Assembly (NCBI GenBank): GCA_965279285.1
Contig: OZ257147.1
Coordinates: 1 to 64,000, forward strand
Length of the DNA stretch: 64,000 bases
Direction of reading: 5' to 3'
DNA from: G965279335 sp965279285
Lineage (GTDB): Bacteria; Pseudomonadota; Gammaproteobacteria; DSM-16500
Position 1 is the stretch's first letter. Each line of letters begins with the position of its first letter. Below are positions 57,060-64,000 of this stretch, piece by piece. A program made the translations under genes and the position numbers. The notes under the pieces are model-generated. The model was not told the origin of the DNA, searched no databases, and was given only the letters and a program-made list of their open reading frames with translations.

Positions 57060-58268
57060 ATGAAGAGAATCTATCAAACAGTAGTAACCGACCATTTTGA
57101 AAAAAATGCGCAAATGATTTTTTTATCTGGCCCGCGTCAAGTGGGAAAAACGACTGTTGCAACAAACTGTAAAGATTTAACAAATTACTTTAAGTATCTC
57201 AATTGGGATAAGCTAAAAGATAGAGAACAAATACTGATAGGGGAAGACGAAGTATTACAAGGGTTGCCAATTAATGCTTTATTAGAACAAAAGCCCATTG
57301 TTGTTTTTGATGAAATTCATAAATATAAATACTGGCGTACTTTTTTAAAAGGATTGATTGATGAGCATAAAGGTAAAATAGATGTGCTTGTTACTGGTAG
57401 TGCGAAGTTAAACATCTATAGACGTGGTGCAGATAGTTTAATGGGGCGTTATTTTAATTACCGCGTGCATCCACTATCGGTTGCTGAAATTCTTAGAACA
57501 ACACTACCAGAGTCAATGATATCTCCGCCACAAAAAATTATTAATGATAAATTTCAAGCTTTATTTGAGTTTGGTGGTTTTCCTGAGCCATTTATAAAAC
57601 AAGACAAAAAATTTTATTTACAATGGCAGGGCTTGCGTCAGGAGCAGATGATCAAAGAAGATATTCGTGATCTGGCGCATATCCAGGAGTTATCACAACT
57701 TGAGATGTTGGCATTTTTTCTTAAGGAACAAACTGGCCAGCTAGTTGAATATAGTAATTTAGCGAAAAAAATTCGCGTCTCTGATCAAACGATTCGTCGG
57801 TGGATTACGGCATTAGAATCTTTTTTTTATTGCTTTACAATTAAGCCGTGGTCAACGAATATTGCACGCTCTCTTTTAAAACAACCTAAAATATATTTGT
57901 GGGATTGGTCATTGTTGGAAGATAAAGGAGCTAAGGTAGAAAATTTTGTGGCTAGTCATTTATTAAAAGCCGTACATTTTTGGACAGATATAGGCTTTGG
58001 CAAATTCGAGCTTTATTTTTTACGTGACAAGGAAAAAAATGAAGTAGACTTTTTAATAACGCAAAATAAAAGACCTTGGATAATGCTGGAAGTAAAGAGT
58101 AGTCTTAATGAAAGAATAAGCCCCAGCTTGCTAAAATTTCAATCACAATTAAATGTCCCTCATGTTTTTCAACTTGCATTTGATATGGATTATATTGAAA
58201 AAGATTGTTTTTCACAGAAAGGACCGATAATCGTTCCTGTGAAAACCTTTCTATCGCAATTAATTTAG
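57060..58268 (+). CDS. AAA ATPase with DUF4143 C-terminal domain
   Basis: 402 aa from ATG 57060. An in-frame ATG at 57039 would add seven residues but lies inside the promoter. Walker A is SGPRQVGKTT, Walker B VVFDEIHKY, sensor-like VLVTGSAKL, followed by the GRYFNYRVHPLSVAE segment and FGGFPEPF. The C-terminal DUF4143 domain has a PD-(D/E)XK-like core: NEVDFLI and WIMLEVKSSL. A winged-helix-like part (AKKIRVSDQTIRRWI) lies between. These ATPases are common, mobile genes of unclear role, sometimes linked to stress or defence. It has its own promoter and interrupts the kinase run, so it is probably an insertion into the cluster. Confidence 0.85.
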   Translation: MKRIYQTVVTDHFEKNAQMIFLSGPRQVGKTTVATNCKDLTNYFKYLNWDKLKDREQILIGEDEVLQGLPINALLEQKPIVVFDEIHKYKYWRTFLKGLIDEHKGKIDVLVTGSAKLNIYRRGADSLMGRYFNYRVHPLSVAEILRTTLPESMISPPQKIINDKFQALFEFGGFPEPFIKQDKKFYLQWQGLRQEQMIKEDIRDLAHIQELSQLEMLAFFLKEQTGQLVEYSNLAKKIRVSDQTIRRWITALESFFYCFTIKPWSTNIARSLLKQPKIYLWDWSLLEDKGAKVENFVASHLLKAVHFWTDIGFGKFELYFLRDKEKNEVDFLITQNKRPWIMLEVKSSLNERISPSLLKFQSQLNVPHVFQLAFDMDYIEKDCFSQKGPIIVPVKTFLSQLI

Positions 58269-58661
58269 TAGCGTACTGTTTTATTGCGCATGTTAGGTAG
58301 AGCGAAAGTTATAAATAGTTGTGCTTTTTTATGTTAGATAAATTTAATTCTGAATGCTACATTAGAGTTTTTATTAGTAGATTTCGTTAACAATCTTAAT
58401 GAATTCGCAGAAGATAAAGTATCAGTAGATTTGATTTAAATAAAGTGGTCAGTTATTAAAAAAAATTTGGAAAAGTAAGCACAAAAAAAATTTTTAATGG
58501 TTTAGTGAAAATAGCAAAACAAAAAGAGAACTGTTGAGAATAATTAACAATGTACTTTTGCATCAATTATTAAATGTCGAAGAGTTATTCCGACCAGTTA
58601 TCAATAAGGGGTCGAGCGATACTTTCTAAGCCTTTTGGCTATATTTGCTATTGATAGCACT
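58269..58661. other. Intergenic stretch, decayed sequence
   Basis: AT-rich, without a usable open frame. The end of it (about 58620-58661) may belong to the decayed Smr/Sel1 gene whose 3' end follows, but the match is not convincing. Confidence 0.4.
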
Positions 58662-58784
58662 ATTCATCAAAATTCTCTGGTTGGCATAGATTCAAAAAAT
58701 AGCAATGATAACAAAAATGCTCCAATTTCTCCGTCGTCTGTAGATCTAACGGTGAAAAAATGCCGTATGTGTATTATTGTGTAG
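58662..58784 (+). pseudogene. 3' remnant of an Smr/Sel1 gene with conserved CaaX-like end
   Basis: Forty codons match the end of the gene at 37476: IHQNSLVG.DSKN and the terminal TVKKCRMCIIV plus TAG. The following 80-bp spacer also matches the spacer before kinase 1. The block 'end of Smr/Sel1 gene - spacer - WD40 kinase' was therefore duplicated and the Smr/Sel1 copy then lost its 5' part. Confidence 0.85.
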
Positions 58785-58866
58785 GAAATATAATTTATTT
58801 TAATTTAATGATGAAGAAAATGTAGCTAATTTTTTAACTGAACTTTAAATAACAAGGAAGAACATC

Positions 58867-61005
58867 ATGCAAGCTTACCAACCCTCCGCCACGGCAGTTG
58901 ATGCCAAAGATCAAAAATCCACCGGCACAGCCGACACCAAATCCGAAGCCAAACTCGACAAGACCCTGCAAGGGCATAGCGATGGTGTTAGTGCCCTCAC
59001 GATGCTGGGCGATGGCCGTCTGGCGAGTGGTTCTTATGACAAGAGCATCAAGCTGTGGGATGTGCAGACGGGTCAGTGTGTGCAGACCCTGCAAGAGCAG
59101 GGCAGTGATATTCGTGCCCTCACGTTGCTAGGCGATGGCCGTCTGGCGAGTGGTGGGTCTTTTGACCAGAGCATCAAGCTGTGGGATGTAAAAACGGGTC
59201 AGTGTGTGCAGACCCTGCAAGGGCATAGCGATGGTGTTACTGCTCTCACGTTGCTAGGCGATCGCCGTCTGGCGAGTGGGTCTTATGACAATAGCATCAA
59301 GCTGTGGGATGTAAAAACGGGTCAGTGTGTGCAGACCCTGCAAGGGCATAGCGATGGTGTTAGTGCCCTCACGATGCTGGGCGATGGCCGTCTGGCGAGT
59401 GGTTCTTATGACAAGAGCATCAAGCTGTGGGATGTGCAGACGGGTCAGTGTGTGCAGACCCTGCAAGAGCAGGGCAGTGATATTCGTGCCCTCACGTTGC
59501 TAGGCGATGGCCGTCTGGCGAGTGGTGGGTCTTTTGACCAGAGCATCAAGCTGTGGGATGTAAAAACGGGTCAGTGTGTGCAGACCCTGCAAGGGCATAG
59601 CAAAGCAGTTACTGCTCTCACGTTGCTAGGCGATGGCCGTCTGGCGAGTGGGTGTGGAGATAAGAGCATCAAGCTGTGGGATGTGCAGACGGGTCAGTGT
59701 GTGCAGACCCTACAAGGGGATAGCTATTGTGTTTCTGCCCTCACGTTGCTAGGCGATGGCCGTCTGGCGAGTGGGTCTTATGACGCCAGCATCAAGCTGT
59801 GGGATGTGGGTGCACGTACATTGCAGTTGCAAGCCGCGGCGAAGTTAAAAGCCGAGGAAGAGGCAAAGCTAAAGGCTGCAGCAGAAGCAGCAGCATTTAA
59901 AGCCGAGCGTGAGGCGAAAGAGAAAGCTGAGCAAGAAAAATTAATGTTGAAAGATCAAAAGTTGGCAGACAAAGATAAAGAAATTGCTGCACAAGCTAAA
60001 AAACTTGCAGAGATGGAAGCCAAGTTCAAGCAAATGGAATTACAACAACAAAATAAACCCGCAGCACCCGTCAGTGGTTTATCTGTGTCCTTTGAAATTC
60101 CTTACAACGAATTACAAATCGGCGAAAAACTCGGCGCGGGTGGATTTGGTGTCGTGCATAAAGGTACCTGGCGTTTTCAAAATGTCGCAATCAAAGAATT
60201 ACTTGATGAAAAACCTTCTGCTGCAGCGGCTGCGGATTTTAAAAACGAAATGCAGGTAATGGCGAAATTGCGATCATCCAATGTTGTACAGTTTTATGGT
60301 TGTGTGTTAGGCAATCCAAAATATTGCATCGTGATGGAATACATGCCAAAAGGATCCTTATTTAATTTATTACGCAGCAATCAAACGTTAGATTGGTCAA
60401 CGCGCTATAAAATGACGCTAGACATGGCATGTGGTTTAGCCTTTTTACATGCAGAAAATATTTTGCATCGTGATTTAAAAAGTTTAAATGTGTTACTCGA
60501 CGAACACTATCACGCAAAATTAACTGACTTTGGTTTATCAAAATTAAAAACAGAAACCAAGACCACGACAAAAACACAGCAGAGTGTGGGATCAGAAGGT
60601 TGGATAGCACCTGAATTAACGGATCCAGACGGGAAGGATTCACAAAAATCCGATGTGTTTAGTATGGGTATCACGATGTGGGAGATTGCTAGCCGCAAAA
60701 TTCCTTATGAAACTGCAAAAAGTCGCGCGATGATTCCATTCTGGATGGCGCAAGGTAAACGTGAAGCAATTCCTGCCGACTGCCCACCAAAAATGGCACA
60801 TTTAATTAAATGGTGTTGGGATACGGATCCAACCAAACGTCCAACTGCAGCTGAAGCAGTGAAATATTTACGTGATGCGGAAAGTGATTTTAAACTAGGT
60901 GATAACAAACCGAATCCAAATGATAATGCCGCGCAAGTCAATAATTTAGCCAGCGCCAGTTTTGCGGCGAGTTATCAAATGAATACACCGTTGATGAAGA
61001 AATAA
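58867..61005 (+). CDS. WD40-propeller TKL-type protein kinase 8
   Basis: 712 aa. The N-terminus (MQAYQPSATAVDAKDQKST) and upstream 80 bp equal those of kinase 1. Seven WD40 blades (about 34-322) are present, but blades 1-2 and 4-5 are exact DNA copies (58961-59230 equals 59333-59602, offset 372 bp). Two blades have the odd start QGSDIRAL and one extra Gly (LASGGSFDQ). A coiled coil and kinase domain (about 408-675) follow, with HRDLKSLN (catalytic Asp536), DFG, APE and subtype GKDSQKSDVFS. The coil and kinase are nearest to kinase 2, so the gene is a kinase-1/kinase-2 mosaic. The tail ends NTPLMKK. Confidence 0.9.
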   Translation: MQAYQPSATAVDAKDQKSTGTADTKSEAKLDKTLQGHSDGVSALTMLGDGRLASGSYDKSIKLWDVQTGQCVQTLQEQGSDIRALTLLGDGRLASGGSFDQSIKLWDVKTGQCVQTLQGHSDGVTALTLLGDRRLASGSYDNSIKLWDVKTGQCVQTLQGHSDGVSALTMLGDGRLASGSYDKSIKLWDVQTGQCVQTLQEQGSDIRALTLLGDGRLASGGSFDQSIKLWDVKTGQCVQTLQGHSKAVTALTLLGDGRLASGCGDKSIKLWDVQTGQCVQTLQGDSYCVSALTLLGDGRLASGSYDASIKLWDVGARTLQLQAAAKLKAEEEAKLKAAAEAAAFKAEREAKEKAEQEKLMLKDQKLADKDKEIAAQAKKLAEMEAKFKQMELQQQNKPAAPVSGLSVSFEIPYNELQIGEKLGAGGFGVVHKGTWRFQNVAIKELLDEKPSAAAAADFKNEMQVMAKLRSSNVVQFYGCVLGNPKYCIVMEYMPKGSLFNLLRSNQTLDWSTRYKMTLDMACGLAFLHAENILHRDLKSLNVLLDEHYHAKLTDFGLSKLKTETKTTTKTQQSVGSEGWIAPELTDPDGKDSQKSDVFSMGITMWEIASRKIPYETAKSRAMIPFWMAQGKREAIPADCPPKMAHLIKWCWDTDPTKRPTAAEAVKYLRDAESDFKLGDNKPNPNDNAAQVNNLASASFAASYQMNTPLMKK

Positions 61006-61043
61006 TTTTATTAATTTAACTTTTATTTATAAGGAAACCACTC
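61006..61043 (+). promoter_or_regulatory. Conserved leader copy before kinase 9
   Basis: Contains AACTTTTATTTATAAGGAA as before kinases 4 and 6, then ACCACTC and the ATG. Confidence 0.6.
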
Positions 61044-63314
61044 ATGCAAGGTATTACAGATCAAAAATCCGCAGCAACTGCTAGCACACCAACCGTTACC
61101 GCAAGTACAACATCAACTGTTGAAGCAACTCTAATCAACGACAAAAAGGATCAAAAATCCTCACCTGCACCTGTTGTTGATACTAAGCTCGAATCTAAAT
61201 GCGACAAAACCCTGCAAGAACATAAAGGTACGGTTTTTGCCTTAGCGGTGCTACCCGATGGTCGGCTGGCCAGCGGATCCAGCGATAAAAGTATCAAGTT
61301 ATGGGATACCAAAACAGGCCAGTGCTTACAGACGCTGGTTGGCCATGATAACGGTGTTCAGTCCCTTATAATTATGCCTAATGATCGAATTGCCAGTGGA
61401 GCATACAAAGAAATCAAGTTGTGGAATGCGAACAGTGGCGAATGTGTAAGCACAATAGATAGTATTTGGACTAGACATAGCAATTGGGTTACGGCACTAA
61501 TGGCAAGGTCAGACGGTATGCTTCTTAGTGGATCGTTTGATAACACAATGAAGCAGTGGAGTATAAGAGACGGGGAGTTGAATTATAGCAACACCTTTGA
61601 AGATCATAGGGGTCCTATTAGAGCTATTGTAGAATTTCCAGATGGAGAAACTGCGAGCGGATCGGACGATAAAAGCATCATAATATCAACAAAATGGAGA
61701 AGCCTTGTCTTCAGTTTGAGAGGTCATACAGATTGTGTTTATGCTCTCACAGTGCTTAAAGATGGCCGACTTGCCAGTGGGTCAGCCGATACAACCATCA
61801 AGCTCTGGGATCCGAAGACAGGCAAATGTCTGCAGAGCTTGGGCGGACATGACAACGCAGTTGCTGCTCTCGCAGTACTTAAAGATGGGCGACTTGCCAG
61901 TGGGTCACATGATAAAACCATCAAGTTGTGGGATGCACAAACGGGCAAGTGTGTGGAAACTTTAAGCGGGCATACTAGTTCTGTTTGTGCCCTTACAGTG
62001 CTGTCAGATGGACGGCTTGTCAGTGGGTCTTGGGACGAGAGCATTAAGCTATGGAATGTGGAAACTCCTGCATTGCAATTGCAAGCAACTGCTGCTGCAT
62101 TACAACTACCAACAAAAAATAATGTAACAAACGATACTAAAGATAAAAGCGAAGCAGAAGCCAAAGCTGATAAAGAAAAGCGCGAGATGCAAGAAAAACT
62201 AGATGCGCAGACAAAACAACTTGCTGATATGCAAAAAATATTGACGGACATGCAAGTCCAAAAACCCACTTCACCTACCCCACAACCTGCACCAGCAATA
62301 GTTGTGGTAAAACCTGCTGCACCAACAGACAACATTAGTGTATCTCTCAATATTAATTACAACGACATAAAATTAGGTGACGAAATAGGTAAAGGTGGTT
62401 TTGGTATTGTGTATCGTGGCACCTGGAAACATAACCAAGTAGCTGTGAAACAATTACTAGCCGCACCAACGGGTGATGCGTTAAAAGATTTTAAAGAAGA
62501 AATGCAAACCCATGCGAGTTTACGATCGGATCACATCGTGCAATTGTATGGTTGTTGTTTAGGGCCGTATTGCATGGTGATGCAATACATGCCGCGAGGA
62601 TCATTATCGAATTATCTCAAAGAACACAGAACAAAAGATCTTGATTGGAATATTGGCTACAAAATTATTACTGACATGGCGTGTGGATTAGCATTTTTAC
62701 ACGACAACGAAATTGTGCATCGTGATTTAAAAAGTTTAAATGTCTTACTGGATGAAAACTATCACGCCAAGCTGAGTGATTTTGGTTTAGCAAAAATTAA
62801 ACATGAATCTAAAACCATGTTGCGTTACGGTGGCAGTGCAGGCACCACCGCATGGATGGCGCCGGAATTATTTGGCCGTAAAGCGGTTTACACTAAAAAA
62901 GCTGATATTTATAGTTTAGGCATAACCTTCTGGGAAATTGCTGCACGTAAAATTCCGTTTGAAGATGCGGCCGATCCCAGCATTATTCCAACCTGGGTAA
63001 AAGACGGAGAGCGCGAAGAAATTCCTGCCAGCTGTCCACCAAAACTTGCTTCACTCATTAAATTTTGCTGGAATGGCAAACCTGAAGAGCGCCCTACGGC
63101 AGCACGTATTGTGGAATATTTGCGATCAGATGAAAAAGAATTTAGCTTGAGCAGCAAAACAAATAACATCGCTGCGGTAACTGCAACGGCAGTAAGCACA
63201 CCGTTTTTTGCAGCATCGTATCAAGCTAATAGTAATGCCGCGCAAGTGAATAATGTAGCGAGCGCAAGCTTTGCAGCAAGTTATCAAGTGAATACACCGG
63301 TGATGAAGAAATAA
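61044..63314 (+). CDS. Divergent WD40-propeller TKL-type protein kinase 9
   Basis: 756 aa. Seven more divergent blades (about 50-340; VLPDGRLASGS, VLKDGRLASGS, one blade with IIISTKWRSLVF in place of the W-D signature), a short charged linker with a Pro-rich end, and a kinase domain (about 433-700). The kinase has GKGGFGIVYRG, VAVK, HRDLKSLN (catalytic Asp561), DFGLAKIK and WMAPELF, and is clearly older or of separate origin compared with kinases 1-8. The shared tail occurs twice in succession (PFFAASYQANSNAAQVNN, then ASASFAASYQVNTPVMKK), as if the tail of a sister gene had been added by recombination. All catalytic residues are present. Confidence 0.88.
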   Translation: MQGITDQKSAATASTPTVTASTTSTVEATLINDKKDQKSSPAPVVDTKLESKCDKTLQEHKGTVFALAVLPDGRLASGSSDKSIKLWDTKTGQCLQTLVGHDNGVQSLIIMPNDRIASGAYKEIKLWNANSGECVSTIDSIWTRHSNWVTALMARSDGMLLSGSFDNTMKQWSIRDGELNYSNTFEDHRGPIRAIVEFPDGETASGSDDKSIIISTKWRSLVFSLRGHTDCVYALTVLKDGRLASGSADTTIKLWDPKTGKCLQSLGGHDNAVAALAVLKDGRLASGSHDKTIKLWDAQTGKCVETLSGHTSSVCALTVLSDGRLVSGSWDESIKLWNVETPALQLQATAAALQLPTKNNVTNDTKDKSEAEAKADKEKREMQEKLDAQTKQLADMQKILTDMQVQKPTSPTPQPAPAIVVVKPAAPTDNISVSLNINYNDIKLGDEIGKGGFGIVYRGTWKHNQVAVKQLLAAPTGDALKDFKEEMQTHASLRSDHIVQLYGCCLGPYCMVMQYMPRGSLSNYLKEHRTKDLDWNIGYKIITDMACGLAFLHDNEIVHRDLKSLNVLLDENYHAKLSDFGLAKIKHESKTMLRYGGSAGTTAWMAPELFGRKAVYTKKADIYSLGITFWEIAARKIPFEDAADPSIIPTWVKDGEREEIPASCPPKLASLIKFCWNGKPEERPTAARIVEYLRSDEKEFSLSSKTNNIAAVTATAVSTPFFAASYQANSNAAQVNNVASASFAASYQVNTPVMKK

Positions 63315-63352
63315 TTTTTTTAATTTAATTTTTATTTACAAGGAATATATTT
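63315..63352 (+). promoter_or_regulatory. Variant leader copy before the last gene
   Basis: AATTTTTATTTACAAGGAA differs by two bases from the leader of kinases 4, 6 and 9. The ATG follows after TATATTT. Confidence 0.55.
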
Positions 63353-64000
63353 ATGCAAGGTATTAAAGATCAAAAATCTTCAGCAACTGCTAGTACAGCA
63401 GCTGGCACAGAGAGCGGAACTGCAACCGCTGCATCTACTGCCCCACAATCAAAAATTTTTAACTTACAAAAATATCTTAATGCTATAAAAGCAGATGCAA
63501 AGCTCACTGCAATTGATCTCTCACAACAGAAAACTTATGAAGCCAAAGCGCAGCTTAAGCTAGATAAAAAACTTAAAGGACATAGTGAGACTGTTAGGCG
63601 TCTCAAATTGCTGGCGGATGGACGCTTAGTCAGCGAAGCAGACAATACAGAGAGTAAGATATGGGATATAGCGACTGAGAAATGTTTGGCCACTATGAAA
63701 GGAGAGAAGTTAGTAGAGCTAGTAGATGGGTGTTTTGCTATTGTGCCGCCATTCTTTAAAAATACTGCTGAAGCATTAATAAGAATGCCTTATTTTATCG
63801 GAGCTGCTCTAGTTGGTGCTAAAGAAATAGGAAAAAACCCTATTCAAGTCTGGGATGCACAGGGCAGTAAGTGTATTTCTACGTTGGTAGGACATAATCA
63901 CTTTATTCAAAGTCTTATATCGTTGAGTAGTAATCGCCTCGCTAGTAGTGCGTCTCAAGATAATTCGATTAAACTGTGGGATGTACAAACAGGGAAGTGC
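63353..64000 (+). CDS. WD40 protein, probably a tenth kinase (3' partial)
   Basis: 216 codons from ATG 63353 run off the window with no stop. The start (MQGIKDQKSSATAS) matches kinase 9. After a helical 70-residue leader come degenerate blades (GHSETVRRLKLLADGRLVSE, IWDIATEKC) and then better ones (IQVWDAQGSKC, SSNRLASSASQDNSIKLWDV). Position, leader and N-terminus predict a kinase domain beyond the edge, but this cannot be seen. Confidence 0.8.
   Translation, partial: MQGIKDQKSSATASTAAGTESGTATAASTAPQSKIFNLQKYLNAIKADAKLTAIDLSQQKTYEAKAQLKLDKKLKGHSETVRRLKLLADGRLVSEADNTESKIWDIATEKCLATMKGEKLVELVDGCFAIVPPFFKNTAEALIRMPYFIGAALVGAKEIGKNPIQVWDAQGSKCISTLVGHNHFIQSLISLSSNRLASSASQDNSIKLWDVQTGKC

Overview
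The window looks like part of an accessory, effector-type island of a low-GC intracellular bacterium. I see no rRNA, tRNA, CRISPR array or ordinary metabolic operon. Almost every long gene carries domains typical of eukaryotes or of host-interacting bacteria: NB-ARC, TIR/SEFIR, ankyrin, TPR, Sel1, HEAT, WD40, TKL-type protein kinase, an OTU-like cysteine protease, and short C-terminal motifs resembling a ubiquitin-interacting motif and a CaaX box. This suggests an amoeba- or arthropod-associated bacterium, perhaps a gammaproteobacterium of the Legionellales type. That assignment is an inference from gene style and is not proven by any marker gene here.

Region 1 (1-27941, all + strand) holds seven long or medium genes with good ribosome binding sites. 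They are a 5'-truncated tandem NB-ARC/TPR protein ending in a UIM-like helix; a TIR/NB-ARC/TPR protein; a membrane-anchored TPR protein; a SEFIR/ankyrin/ketopantoate-reductase-like/OTU-like fusion; a stand-alone copy of the reductase-like domain; and two proteins sharing an AAA-ATPase-like domain. The second of these two is 2522 aa and adds HEAT repeats, a nearly perfect 9x102-bp TPR array and a second OTU-like domain. A 55-bp perfect inverted repeat and a frameshifted small gene lie in the gaps.

Region 2 (28035-37461) is a mobile-element scar. It holds a Tn3-type transposase remnant, a DDE-transposase IS, a solo IS end, a HigBA-type toxin-antitoxin operon with a clear promoter/operator, a complete-ended IS with a frameshifted transposase, a 1406-aa SNF2-type ATPase on the - strand, an IS3-type remnant and a dead kinase fragment.

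Region 3 (37476-64000, all + strand) is the most striking part. It starts with an Smr/Sel1 protein ending in a CaaX-like tetrapeptide. Nine intact TKL-type kinase genes follow, interrupted by one DUF4143-type ATPase and one remnant, and a partial WD40 gene runs off the right edge. The kinase domain and C-terminal tail are nearly constant. The N-terminal module is exchanged between seven-bladed WD40 propellers, TPR arrays, Sel1+WD40+TPR, and a divergent helical domain. The WD40 repeats are nearly identical at the DNA level, and variation is concentrated at a few fixed positions per blade, as in hypervariable recognition repeats. I read the locus as a combinatorial sensor-kinase (or effector-kinase) repertoire maintained by duplication and gene conversion.
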